The translations under genes and the position numbers were made by a program. 64,000 nt of DNA from Rhizobium sp. ACO-34A (GTDB lineage Bacteria; Pseudomonadota; Alphaproteobacteria; Rhizobiales; Rhizobiaceae): contig CP021371.1 of NCBI GenBank assembly GCA_002600635.1, positions 437,001 to 501,000 of the forward strand. The letters run 5' to 3'. This document shows, in pieces, positions 24,986-35,047 of the stretch; position 1 is the first letter of the stretch, and every line of letters starts with the position of its first letter. The notes beneath the pieces were generated by a model. The model had not been told where the DNA came from. It saw nothing but the letters and a program-made list of their open reading frames with translations, and did not search any database.

Positions 24986-26011
24986 ATGCGGGTTTTCTAT
25001 TCCGAAAAACATAAGCTTAGGGATGCCAAGACGGAGCTGCACGGCGGCCTGCTGGTAAAGCCTTTCGAGGGGCCGTTCAGGGCCGAATGGATATTGGCGG
25101 CGGTGAAGGAAGCGGGTTTTGCCGACGTGGTCGCCCCGACGGAATATGGTCTCGATACCGCGAAAAAGGTGCATGACGAGAATTTCCTCGAATTCCTGCG
25201 GACCTGCTGGGACCGCTGGACCGAGGCGGGTTATCCCGGAGAGGCGATCCCGACGGCTTATGCCTATCGCCGCAGCCGTAACCTTGCGCCGCGCAATATC
25301 GACGGCGCAGTCGGCTATTATGCCAATTCCGTCGAGACCTCGATCTCCAAGGGCACCTATGAGGCGGCGCTGTCGTCGATGAACGTCGCGCTCTCCGGCG
25401 CCGACTGGTTGAAGGAGGGCAATCGCTTCGCCTTCTCGCTCTGCCGCCCGCCGGGCCATCACGCCGGCATCGATCTCTTCGGCGGCTACTGCTTCATCAA
25501 CAATGCCGCCGTCGCCGCCCAGCGCCTGCTGGACCATGGCGCGAAGAAGGTGGCGATCCTCGATGTCGACTTCCACCACGGCAACGGCACGCAGGACATC
25601 ACCTATAACCGCGGCGACATCTTCTTCGCCTCCCTGCATGGCGATCCGGCCGATGCCTTCCCCTATTTCCTCGGTTATGCCGACGAAACTGGCGAAGGTG
25701 CCGGCGAGGGGCTGAACGCCAACTACCCGATGCCCGCCGGCACGCCCTTCGACGTGTGGTCGGCAGCCCTTGCCGACGCGCTGAAGCGGATCGAGGCCTA
25801 TGGCGCGGAGGCCATCGTGCTGTCGCTCGGGGTCGATACCTTCGAGAAGGACCCGATCAGCTTCTTCAAGCTGACCACGCCGGACTATATCCGCATGGGC
25901 CAGATGGTGGCCGCGACCGGTCTGCCGGTGCTGACCGTGATGGAAGGCGGCTACGGCGTGCCGGAAATCGGCCTCAACGTCGCCAACGTGCTGAAGGGCC
26001 TCGAGGACTGA
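24986..26011 (+). CDS. Acetylpolyamine amidohydrolase (histone deacetylase family)
   Basis: This 341-residue protein starts MRVFYSEKHKLRDAKTEL at 24986 after GAGGGAACG. It has the class II histone deacetylase fold: SLCRPPGHHAGIDLFGGYCFINN with the His-His pair near 157, zinc ligands in ILDVDFHHGNGTQD near 193-197, and the third ligand in LSLGVDTFEKDPI near 281. The N-terminal loop with PFEGPFRAEW and the length fit the acetylpolyamine amidohydrolases, which deacetylate putrescine and cadaverine derivatives. Frames upstream of 24986 are not family-like. Confidence 0.92.
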   Translation: MRVFYSEKHKLRDAKTELHGGLLVKPFEGPFRAEWILAAVKEAGFADVVAPTEYGLDTAKKVHDENFLEFLRTCWDRWTEAGYPGEAIPTAYAYRRSRNLAPRNIDGAVGYYANSVETSISKGTYEAALSSMNVALSGADWLKEGNRFAFSLCRPPGHHAGIDLFGGYCFINNAAVAAQRLLDHGAKKVAILDVDFHHGNGTQDITYNRGDIFFASLHGDPADAFPYFLGYADETGEGAGEGLNANYPMPAGTPFDVWSAALADALKRIEAYGAEAIVLSLGVDTFEKDPISFFKLTTPDYIRMGQMVAATGLPVLTVMEGGYGVPEIGLNVANVLKGLED

Positions 26012-26080
26012 TCCTCCGGCAATTCCGGCAGGACTGCGCAGCGGCTTTGCCGGGATTGCGCGAAACAGAGCGAGAGGGCG

Positions 26081-27814
26081 TCACTGCCTGTCGATGAAGT
26101 GACGCTTCAGCCGCTCCACCGTGGCGGGCTCGATATCGAGGGCCGTCACCGCGATCCAGGGGTCGATATAGTGCTGCGGTGCATAGACATGGCCGTGGCC
26201 CATCGGGCTGCTGGTCGCGATCATCATGTCGAACAGCAGTTGCAGCATGGTGAGCGCCGGATACCAGCGCAGCGCGGGCGAAACATCCGGTCCACGCTCT
26301 CCCTGAAGCCACGGGGGAGAACGGTAGAACGACCACGGGTCGAAGAAGGTCACGGCATCGCTCGCATATTGCAGGTAGACGATCCTGAGCGGACCCCAAT
26401 GCGCGCCGGGAATGTCGAGATGCTGGTCCTGGTTGGTGAAGCGGATGATGGAGCTGTCACGGAAGACGGGCAGCCATGCCGGTGAGCCGGGATTTCGCGA
26501 CGCTGTCACGTCGTTCCACATCTTGCTCTGGAACGGCGGCCCGGCCCATAGCGCACCCTGGAACGGATCGGCGATCACTTCCATGAGGTCGGCGGATTGC
26601 TGCGAATTCAGCGCACCGAGGCTCAGGCCGTAAAGAACGAGTTTCGGACGCGCCTCCTTCGGCAATGCGCTCCAGTATCGATAGACCGTGCGAAACAGGA
26701 CCGTCGCCGACTCGGACCCGTATTCAGGCTCGACCAGCAAGGAAAGCCAGCTCGTCAGGTAGGAATATTGCAGAGCGATGCTCGCGACATCGCCGCGATG
26801 CAGATAATCGAGCGTGTCCATGGCCTCCGGGTCGATCCAGCCGGTGCCGGTCGGCGTGACGACCACCAGCGTCGAACGCTCGAAGCCGCCTTGCCGGATC
26901 AGTTCGTCGAGGGCGAGTTTCGCCCGTTCCTCGATCGTCTCGGCACTGTTGAGGCCGGCATAGACACGGATCGGCTCCATGGCCGGTGTGCCCCAGAATG
27001 TCTCGATTTCAGCGCGACCGGGACCGGATGCGATGAAATGGCGGCCCTGCCGGCCGAGACCGTGCCAGTCGAGCAGAGATGCGCTGCTGCCGGTTTTCGA
27101 CGGATTGGAAGGTGCCGCAATCTCGTCTTCCAGCAGGGCATCCATCTGGCGGAAGGAGGAGTCGGCAAGGCGAAGTGCACCGCGCAGCAACAGGCCCTCG
27201 CCGACGGACCAGAAGATCAGCAGCGCGGCGGCAAGGCCGATCAGGATTGAGATACGGCGCGGCAGGATACGGGCGGCGCGAGACGCGACGATGCGAAACA
27301 GCGCAAGAAACAGGCGGCCGAGGAGAAACAGAACGACGAAGACGGCAAGAGCGATCGCAACCAGACGCAGCGGGTCCACGCTTTCGAGCGCCGGCATATT
27401 CCAGAGTTCCCGGATGGAATTCTGCCATGCCGCCGCATGCCAGAGCGAGACGATGGCAGCGACAAGACCGACGGCGGTGGCGATTGCCACGCATCGACGG
27501 CGTATTGCCGGGCGCGTCGGGAATTCCAGATAGAGCCAGAGGCTTTCGAAGACGACGCCGATCAGATAGCCGACACCCGCCGCAAGGCCTGAAAGCGCGC
27601 CCTGCACGAAGGCGGAACGCGGCATGAGGCTCGGGGTCAGCGAGGCGCAGAAGAAGGCGAAGGCGAGAACGACACCGGCGACGGAGAGGCTGCCGAATAG
27701 AACCTTGATCAGTCTGGCCAGAACACCAACTCCTGCATATCGGTTGCGAACGACAGGCCATGCGGGCCATGGTCCCAGTCTAGCCGGCCGGAGCGTCCTT
27801 TCAAGAGGCAGCAC
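26081..27814 (-). CDS. Membrane-anchored alpha/beta hydrolase (Abhydrolase_9 type)
   Basis: This 577-residue protein has an N-terminal region of about five helices (about 35-230: VLAFAFFCASLTPSLMPRSAFVQGALSGLAAGVGYLIGV, and others). A C-terminal hydrolase domain follows, with VVVTPTGTGWIDPEAMDTLDYLHRGDVASIALQYSYL, the GLSLGALNSQQ elbow near residue 395 and final histidines. This combination matches the Abhydrolase_9_N/Abhydrolase_9 pair of proteins, of unknown substrate. The SLTPSLMPR motif is typical of the N domain. The exact start is uncertain (27814 or a later GTG). Confidence 0.88.
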   Translation of the reverse strand: MLPLERTLRPARLGPWPAWPVVRNRYAGVGVLARLIKVLFGSLSVAGVVLAFAFFCASLTPSLMPRSAFVQGALSGLAAGVGYLIGVVFESLWLYLEFPTRPAIRRRCVAIATAVGLVAAIVSLWHAAAWQNSIRELWNMPALESVDPLRLVAIALAVFVVLFLLGRLFLALFRIVASRAARILPRRISILIGLAAALLIFWSVGEGLLLRGALRLADSSFRQMDALLEDEIAAPSNPSKTGSSASLLDWHGLGRQGRHFIASGPGRAEIETFWGTPAMEPIRVYAGLNSAETIEERAKLALDELIRQGGFERSTLVVVTPTGTGWIDPEAMDTLDYLHRGDVASIALQYSYLTSWLSLLVEPEYGSESATVLFRTVYRYWSALPKEARPKLVLYGLSLGALNSQQSADLMEVIADPFQGALWAGPPFQSKMWNDVTASRNPGSPAWLPVFRDSSIIRFTNQDQHLDIPGAHWGPLRIVYLQYASDAVTFFDPWSFYRSPPWLQGERGPDVSPALRWYPALTMLQLLFDMMIATSSPMGHGHVYAPQHYIDPWIAVTALDIEPATVERLKRHFIDRQ

Positions 27815-27938
27815 CGCACCTGCCGTCCTTTCCGGTCGGCCTTTGGCCGGATATGTCCGCCATTCGTCCAGTCCTGTGCTTTTTCCCTGTATTGCAGGGG
27901 CTATTCTCGGCTATCCTTGAACCCATGGAGAACGGGAA

Positions 27939-28499
27939 ATGTCCGATATCAACACCGCTCTGATCGTCATCGACGCGCAGGAATCCTTCCGCCAGCGACC
28001 TTACTGGAATCAGACGAAGGCCGCGTCCTACCTTGAACGCCAGCAGGCGCTGATCGACGGCGCCCGCGCCGCCGGCATTCCGATCGTGCGTATCTTCCAT
28101 GTCGACGCCGACGCGCCGTTTTCGCTGGAAAGCGGCTTCGTGCGCACGCTTTCCGAACTGCGGCTCGAGCCCGATGTCACCTTCCACAAGAGCCGGCATT
28201 CGGCGCTGGTGGGTTCCGGCCTCGATGTCTGGCTGGTGGAGAACGGCATCCGCCGGCTGATCATCTCCGGCATCCGCACCGAGCAATGCTGCGAGACGAC
28301 GACCCGGCATGCCTCCGATCTCGGCTGGAATGTCGATTTCGTTTCCGAGGCGACGCTGACCTTCCCCATGACCCACGCCTCGGGCGAGACCTTCGATGCC
28401 GATGCGATCCGCAAGCGTACCGAACTGGTGCTGGCCGGCCGCTTCGCCCGCATCGCGACCGTCGAGGAAGCGCTCGGCAAGAAGGCGCTCGCCGCATGA
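27939..28499 (+). CDS. Isochorismatase family cysteine hydrolase
   Basis: This 186-residue protein has the three catalytic positions of the family: Asp in TALIVIDAQESF near residue 12, Lys in VTFHKSRHSALVG near 84, and Cys in ISGIRTEQCCETTTRHASDLG near 116. Related enzymes hydrolyse amides such as nicotinamide or act on isochorismate. The substrate is unknown here. Its stop overlaps the start of an AraC-type regulator (ATGA), so the two are co-translated and the regulator probably controls this enzyme. Confidence 0.9.
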   Translation: MSDINTALIVIDAQESFRQRPYWNQTKAASYLERQQALIDGARAAGIPIVRIFHVDADAPFSLESGFVRTLSELRLEPDVTFHKSRHSALVGSGLDVWLVENGIRRLIISGIRTEQCCETTTRHASDLGWNVDFVSEATLTFPMTHASGETFDADAIRKRTELVLAGRFARIATVEEALGKKALAA

Positions 28500-29563
28500 C
28501 GAAAGGCGGCCCGGCAGGAGAAACGCAGACCGTTCCGGTGTTCACGCTTGTGCCGCCGGAGGCGCTGCTGATCGATATCGCCGGGCCGCTCGAAGTGCTG
28601 CGCTATGCCAATCTGGAGCAGAGCGATCTGCATTTCGACTGTCACTATATTTCCGACAGGCCCAGCCAGACGACCTCGATCGGGCTGAAGATCGACGGCC
28701 TCGAGCCCTTGCCGGAGCGATTGCCGGAAGGGGCGATGCTCGTCATTTCCGGCAGCCTTTCGGTCGGGCTTGCGGAATTGCGCAGCGATCCCGAGCTTCA
28801 GCGCCTGAGAGACTGGCTTCGCGCGGTCGTCACGGACGATACGCGGCTGGTGACGGTGTGCTCCGGCGCATTGCTCGCGGGCGCTGCCGGTCTGATGGAT
28901 AGCCGGCAATGCACCACCCATTCGGATTGCATCGAGGAGCTTCAGGCGCTTGCGCCGACCGCGACCGTGCTGGAGAACCGCCTCTATGTCGAGGACGGCA
29001 ACCGTTTTTCCAGCGCCGGCATTTCCACCGGCATCGACCTCATGCTGCATGTGGTGGCGCGGCTTACCTCGGCTCAGGTGGCGCTCGCGGCCGCCCGCCG
29101 CATGGTGATCTATCTGAGGCGGAGCGGATCGGATCCGCAATTGTCGCCCTGGCTCTCCGGCCGCAACCACATTCATCCGGCCATTCATCGCATTCAGGAT
29201 GCGGTGATGCAGGAGCCGGCGCGGGACTGGAGCCTTGGGGATCTGGCGCGTCTCGGCGCGCTGAGCGAACGCCATCTGACACGGCTCTTTCGCGAGCATA
29301 CCGGCCTGTCGGTGACGGAATACGTCAACACCATGCGGGTGGCGCTCGCCCGCGATCTCCTTTCCCAGACCCGTCTCGATATGGAAAGCATAGCGGAACG
29401 AGCCGGCTTTTCCTCGACCCGTCATCTGCGCCGCGTCTGGTCCGAGCATCAGCCCTGCCACCGAGCCAGTATCGCAGGGAGAGATACGGGGAAGCGTGAA
29501 GTCAGCTTTTTGGGAAGGAGAGGCTTTCGCACGCCGTCGCGAATGTCGGATCACAGAAATTGA
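28496..29563 (+). pseudogene. GlxA-like AraC family regulator with a frameshift near the C-terminus
   Basis: The start at 28496 overlaps the isochorismatase stop. Residues 1-200 form the DJ-1/PfpI-like ligand domain (VPVFTLVPPEALLIDIAGPLEVLRYAN, VTVCSGALLAGAAGLMD). The C-terminal part is a double AraC HTH (RDWSLGDLARLGALSERHLTRLFREHTG, SIAERAGFSSTRHLRRVW). After RRVWSEHQP the frame leaves the family. One base frame over, from 29455, it reads LPPSQYRRERYGEA and stops at 29499, which is the normal AraC ending. A one-base loss in the CCC run near 29453-29455 explains it. As read here the protein is 355 residues with an altered tail. It may be a sequence error or a real mutation. Confidence 0.82.
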
Positions 29564-29648
29564 ATGGTGGATCGGCTCTCCGGTTGCTAACCTTGGAGGG
29601 ATATCTGCCCGGCCTTCATGGTTATTTTCTAGATTACGGAGTTATTTC

Positions 29649-30599
29649 ATGCAGATGCGCGCACTCGGCCGTACCGGCCTTTCGATCTCCCCGGTCGTCT
29701 TCGGCGGCAACGTCTTCGGCTGGACGGCAGATGAAAAGACCTCCTTCGACCTGCTCGACACCTTTTTCGACGCCGGCTACAACGCCATCGACACGGCCGA
29801 TGTCTATTCCGCCTGGGTGGACGGCCATGAGGGCGGCGAGAGCGAAATCGTGATCGGCAACTGGCTGAAGCGCGGCCATATCGCCCGCGACAAGGCGGTG
29901 ATCGTCACCAAGGTCGGCTTCGACAACAACGGCCGCAAGACGGGCCTCAGCGCGAAGTGGATCGCGGAAGCCGTGGAGGCTTCGCTCCGCCGGCTGCAGA
30001 CCGATTACATCGACCTCTATCTCTCCCACGCCCCGGATGCGGACGTACCCCATGAGGAAACGCTCGGCGCCTTCGCCAGGCTGAAGGAACAGGGCAAGGT
30101 GCGGGCCATCGGCTGCTCCAATTTCGATGCCGACCAGCTCGCCGCATCCTTCGCGGTGTCCAGGGCGAACAACCTGCCGCGCTATGATGTGATCCAGCCG
30201 GAATACAATCTCTACACTCGCAACAAGTTCGAAGGCGCGCTTGGCGATCTCTGCGTCGCGGAGGATATCGGCGTCATCAGCTATTACGCGCTGGCCGCCG
30301 GCTTCCTCACGGGCAAGTATCGCGAAGCCAAGGATACCGAAGGTGCGGCCCGGGGTTACCGCGTCAACGATTACCTGAACGACAAGGGTTTCCGCATTCT
30401 CGCGGCGCTCGATCAGGTATCGAAGGAAACGGGGGCGACGCCTGCCGCGATCGCGATTGCATGGGTCGCCGCGCGTCCGGGCATCACCGCGCCGATCGCC
30501 AGCGCCACCAGCCTGCGCCAGCTCGAAAGCATGATCGCGGCCGGCAGGTTGCAGCTCTCCGATGCGCAGATGGCGCTTTTGAACGCGGCGGGCGCCTGA
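29649..30599 (+). CDS. Aldo/keto reductase
   Basis: This 316-residue protein from the Met at 29649 (or 29655) has the TIM-barrel signatures MRALGRTGLSISPVVFGGNVFGW, the catalytic Tyr in IDTADVYSAW near residue 60, and Lys in AVIVTKVGF near 90. The C-terminal NADPH-binding part is ITAPIASATSLRQLESMI. It reduces aldehydes or ketones with NADPH; the substrate is unknown. The frame is open to 29496, but that region overlaps the tail of the upstream gene. A GNAT gene follows after 4 bases. Confidence 0.92.
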   Translation: MQMRALGRTGLSISPVVFGGNVFGWTADEKTSFDLLDTFFDAGYNAIDTADVYSAWVDGHEGGESEIVIGNWLKRGHIARDKAVIVTKVGFDNNGRKTGLSAKWIAEAVEASLRRLQTDYIDLYLSHAPDADVPHEETLGAFARLKEQGKVRAIGCSNFDADQLAASFAVSRANNLPRYDVIQPEYNLYTRNKFEGALGDLCVAEDIGVISYYALAAGFLTGKYREAKDTEGAARGYRVNDYLNDKGFRILAALDQVSKETGATPAAIAIAWVAARPGITAPIASATSLRQLESMIAAGRLQLSDAQMALLNAAGA

Positions 30600-30603
30600 A
30601 GGC

Positions 30604-31050
30604 ATGTCGTTTGAGATCCGCGATGCGCGGCCGGAAGACGAGGCGGCGTGGCGCCGCCTCTGGGCCGGCTATCTCGCCTTTTACGAGGTGACGCTGGGCG
30701 AGGATGTCGTCGAGAGTACCTGGTCCCGTATCCTCGATCCGCAGTCCCGTGTGGCCATGCGGGTCGCGGTCGTGGACGGGGAACTCGCCGGCTTCGCCAT
30801 CCATCATTACCACCACTCGACCTGGGTGAAGACGCCGGACTGCTATCTGGAAGATCTCTATCTCGACGAGCGCTTTCGTGGTCATGGTATCGGTCGGGCG
30901 CTGATCGACGATCTGATCGGGATCGCGCGGGAGAGGGGCTGGTCCCGTCTTTACTGGCATACCGACCGCGGCAACGAACAGGCACGAAAGCTCTATGACA
31001 CCTACGCCCGGGAAGACGGGCATGTGCGCTATAGGATGACGCTCGGCTGA
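30604..31050 (+). CDS. GNAT family N-acetyltransferase
   Basis: This 148-residue protein has MSFEIRDARPEDEAAWRRLWAGYLAFYE at the start. The acetyl-CoA motif is CYLEDLYLDERFRGHGIGRALIDDLIGIARERGWSRLYWHTDRGNEQARKLYDTYA (about residues 80-135). The pattern resembles amino-group acetyltransferases of the spermidine/diamine type, but the substrate is not certain. It lies 4 bases after the aldo/keto reductase stop and is probably co-transcribed. Confidence 0.9.
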   Translation: MSFEIRDARPEDEAAWRRLWAGYLAFYEVTLGEDVVESTWSRILDPQSRVAMRVAVVDGELAGFAIHHYHHSTWVKTPDCYLEDLYLDERFRGHGIGRALIDDLIGIARERGWSRLYWHTDRGNEQARKLYDTYAREDGHVRYRMTLG

Positions 31051-31059
31051 CGTTTGCCG

Positions 31060-31950
31060 TCAATCCACATGCCGGAAGAAATCGATGAAGGCTCTCAGTG
31101 CCGGCCGCATCTGCCGGCGCGAGGGGTAATAGATGTAGAAGCCTTCGAAGGGTGGGCACCAGTCTTCCAGCACCCTGACCAGTTGCCCCATTTCCAGGGC
31201 TTCCAGCACGCGGGCATCGAACAGATAGGCAAGTCCCGCGCCGTCGAGACAGGCCGACAGGATCAGCTTGTCATCCGGCAGGATCAGCGGTCCATCGACG
31301 GCAACCGTGAGCGTCCGGGCGTCCTTCTCGAATTCCCAGCGATAGATGCGACCGCTGGAGAAGCGCCGGCGGATGCAGCGATGATCGGCCAGATCGCGCG
31401 GATGGGCGGGCTTCGGATGATTGGCGAAGTAGCCCGGCGTCGCCACCACCGCGCCGCGCAAGGGACCGCAGGCGCGCACCGCGATCATGTCGGCCTCGAG
31501 GCTTTCGCCGAGCCGGATGCCAGCATCGTATCCCTGTTCGACGATGTCCTCGAAAGTGTCGGCGGTTACCAGCTCGACGGTGATATCGGGAAAGCGCGCG
31601 AGGAAATCGCCAAGACGCGGCGCGATCAGGTGCTCGGCTGCCGGACGTGGCATGGTGATCTTCAGGAGGCCGGCCGGCGCGGCGCGGCTGTCGGCAAGGG
31701 CTGCCACCGCGCCGTCGATGTCGTGAAGCGCCGGTGTCAGGCTGTCGAGCAGCCTGCGGCCCTCCTCGGTCGGCGCGACGCTGCGGGTGGTGCGCGCCAG
31801 AAGCCGGATGCCGAGGCTTGTTTCGAGCGAGGCGACGGCGTGGCTGACTGCCGAAGGCGCAATCGCCAGCTCGTCGGCCGCCTTGCGGAAGCTGCGATGC
31901 TCGGCGACGGCGGCGAAGACTGCGAGCTGGGAAAGCTGGATCCGGTTCAT
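31060..31950 (-). CDS. LysR family transcriptional regulator
   Basis: This 296-residue protein starts at the ATG at 31950 (MNRIQLSQLAVFAAVAEHRSFRKAADELAIAPSAVSHAVASLETSLGIRLLARTTRSVAPTEEGRRLL), which is the winged HTH of LysR proteins. The effector domain follows (about 90-296). It is divergent from an aldo/keto reductase gene 151 bases away, the usual arrangement for its target. A perfect palindrome, TTCTATT-T-AATAGAA, lies directly before the start. Frames upstream of 31950 are not coding. Confidence 0.93.
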   Translation of the reverse strand: MNRIQLSQLAVFAAVAEHRSFRKAADELAIAPSAVSHAVASLETSLGIRLLARTTRSVAPTEEGRRLLDSLTPALHDIDGAVAALADSRAAPAGLLKITMPRPAAEHLIAPRLGDFLARFPDITVELVTADTFEDIVEQGYDAGIRLGESLEADMIAVRACGPLRGAVVATPGYFANHPKPAHPRDLADHRCIRRRFSSGRIYRWEFEKDARTLTVAVDGPLILPDDKLILSACLDGAGLAYLFDARVLEALEMGQLVRVLEDWCPPFEGFYIYYPSRRQMRPALRAFIDFFRHVD

Positions 31951-31952
31951 TG

Positions 31953-33096
<1,144 letters not shown>

Positions 33097-33437
33097 GAGC
33101 TTAAACTGTGGTGTTCGGGGTTACCCCCCTCTACCCTGCCGGTGTTCGTCACTGCAATCGATTCACTGGATCGATTGCTCCGCTACGCGGACCGCTCCTC
33201 ACCCCCCTCAAGGGGGGAGATCGGCAGAACGGCCAACCTCGCAGCCTCTCACAACTCGAATATCCGGTAACATCTGCATTTGGACACCACCAATGCTCGA
33301 AAGGGGGCTGGTGATATCAGCTATCCGATCTCCCCCTTGAGGGGGAGATGCCCGGCAGGGCAGAGGGGGGTGAACCACGAGCCTATGGTTGGCTGTCGGG
33401 TGCCCTGCGCGAAGTTTCCCGTAATGTTCGACCCGTT
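33097..33437. repeat. Composite intergenic repeat with a nested 64-bp insertion
   Basis: 33122-33372 holds two inverted arms of one palindromic family. The left arm (ACCCCCCTCTACCCTGCCGG, then at 33202-33217 CCCCCCT-CA-AGGGGGG) and the right arm (33327-33372, with CCCCCTTGAGGGGG and CCCGGCAGGGCAGAGGGG) face each other. A 64-bp block at 33141-33204 breaks the left arm. It folds into two hairpins, GCAATCGAT...ATCGATTGC and TCCGC-TAC-GCGGA, and recurs at 49574-49638. An intact version of the composite lies at 59288-59472. No gene is seen in this interval. Confidence 0.75.
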
Positions 33438-34304
33438 TCAGCCGAGCTCCAGCGTAGTGATTCCATAGACACCAGACTGGTTTACCGTTGGTGCCTGTCC
33501 GCGATACATGCGGCGCGTGGCGAAGCCGCGGGTGAAGCCGAGGCGGGCGAGGCGGTTGGAAAACGTCTCCTGTGCCTCCGGCACGTCGATCTGTAATTCC
33601 TCTGCGCCGATGCGCTGCAGGCAGGCATCGAGCAGGGCGTCGGCCGCATCGCTGTTTACGGCGAAGAGGGGTCCGAGCTTGTGGCCGACAAGGCAGCGGC
33701 GCAAGACTGCATAGCCGGCTATTCCGGCGGCAGTGGTGGCGACGAAGGTTTCCCGTGGGGAGGAAAGCCATTCCGCGAGGAAGGCGCTGCGCTCGGCGGG
33801 AAAGAACCGACGGTCGAAGGCGCCGATGGCGGGCAGCAGGTCGAGCGTTGCTGTCCGAACCTTGATGGTTGATGCGGAAGGTGCCGCTGGAGATGGCGAT
33901 GGCGTTGTGACGCGGCCGCTCCAGCGGAAGCTCTGGTAGGTCGGCACGAAACCCATGCTGGCATAATTGGCCTGCTGCTCGGGAACCCCGTCCAGACCGA
34001 TGGTCTGTCCTGCGAGATGAGCCATTCCGGCATCCCAAGCCTGCCGGCCATAGCCCTTGCCGCGGTAGTCCGGGTGACAGATGTAGAGGCCGATGAAGCC
34101 GAAATCCTCACCATAGGCGACGGCCGAAATGCCGGCGGCAAGCACGCCATTCACGAAGCAGCCGAGAAAACCTTGCGGATCGGCGGCACGGAAAGCGCTC
34201 GCATCCGCAAGTCCCGGATTCCAGCCTTCGTCCCCGGCCCAGCCGACCAGCGTTTCGACCTCCCCTGGTGAAAGCGGGCGGATCTCGGTGGCCGGCATGC
34301 TCAT
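33438..34304 (-). CDS. Protein with two GNAT acetyltransferase domains
   Basis: This 288-residue protein starts at 34304 (MSMPATEIRPLSPGEVETLVGWAGDEGWNPGL). Domain 1 (about 1-140) has GLYICHPDYRGKGYGRQAWDAG and GLDGVPEQQANYASMGFVPTYQSFRW. Domain 2 (about 150-285) has LAEWLSSPRETFVATTAAGIAGYAVLRRCLVGHKLGPLFAVNSDAADALLDACL, the double-GNAT layout seen in YitH-like proteins. The substrate is unknown. Its ATG overlaps the stop of the racemase gene (ATGA), so it is the last gene of the ABC transporter operon. The longer frame to 35054 is not coding. Confidence 0.88.
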   Translation of the reverse strand: MSMPATEIRPLSPGEVETLVGWAGDEGWNPGLADASAFRAADPQGFLGCFVNGVLAAGISAVAYGEDFGFIGLYICHPDYRGKGYGRQAWDAGMAHLAGQTIGLDGVPEQQANYASMGFVPTYQSFRWSGRVTTPSPSPAAPSASTIKVRTATLDLLPAIGAFDRRFFPAERSAFLAEWLSSPRETFVATTAAGIAGYAVLRRCLVGHKLGPLFAVNSDAADALLDACLQRIGAEELQIDVPEAQETFSNRLARLGFTRGFATRRMYRGQAPTVNQSGVYGITTLELG

Positions 34305-35047
34305 AGCCTGGCCATGGCCGCCGGGGCAAAGGCTTCGAGCGCGCCGGTATAGGTCTTGTTGATCGGCGACGCATAGGCGCCGCGCTTGGCAGTCGAAAGA
34401 CCCAGCGCCACCAGCGCTTCGGCCTGCTTCACCGCAGCGGCGACACCATCGATCACCGGCAGGCCGAATTCGCGCCGGAGTTCGGCCGTGAGGTCCGCCA
34501 TGCCGGCGCAACCGAGCACGATGGCCTCCGCCTTGTCCTCGCGCAGCGCAACCGCGATCTCGTTGCGAAGCCGGTCCCGCGCATTCGATTGCGGGTCTTC
34601 GAGCGAGAGTACGGGAATATCGGCGGCGCGCACCTTGGCGCGGCCGCTCATGCCATAGCGATGGACCAGATGTTCGAGCGGCAGGCGCGAACGCTCCATG
34701 GTGGTGACGATGGAGAAGCGCTGGGCGATGAAGGAGGTGGCGGCAAGTGCCGCCTCGCAGATGCCGATCACGGGCATATGGGCAAGCGCCCGGGCGGCAT
34801 CGAGGCCGGTATCGTCGAAGCAGGCGATGATCGCGGCGGAAGCTCCGGCCTTTTCCGCCCGGGCGATCTCGACCAGCAGGCCGGGAACGGCGAAGGCCTC
34901 GTCGTAATAGCCCTCGATGGAGACCGGCCCCATCGAGGAGGTGACGGCGACGATCTCCGTGCCGGGGTTTGCCACGCGATGGGCGGCATCGGCGATCGTC
35001 GCCGTCATGCTGCGGGTTGTGTTGGGATTGACGACCAGTATGCGCAT
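34301..35047 (-). CDS. Asp/Glu/hydantoin racemase family protein
   Basis: This 248-residue protein starts MRILVVNPNTTRSMTATIADAAHRVANPGTEI, the classic beginning of hydantoin racemases. The two catalytic cysteines are visible in AAIIACFDDTGLDAARALA near residue 77 and EAIVLGCAGMADLTAEL near 181. The family interconverts D- and L-5-substituted hydantoins or related amino acids. It overlaps the ABC permease gene by one base (TGATG) and the GNAT gene by four, so all are one operon. That suggests the importer brings in a hydantoin-like or amide compound; this is an inference. Confidence 0.9.
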   Translation of the reverse strand: MRILVVNPNTTRSMTATIADAAHRVANPGTEIVAVTSSMGPVSIEGYYDEAFAVPGLLVEIARAEKAGASAAIIACFDDTGLDAARALAHMPVIGICEAALAATSFIAQRFSIVTTMERSRLPLEHLVHRYGMSGRAKVRAADIPVLSLEDPQSNARDRLRNEIAVALREDKAEAIVLGCAGMADLTAELRREFGLPVIDGVAAAVKQAEALVALGLSTAKRGAYASPINKTYTGALEAFAPAAMARL

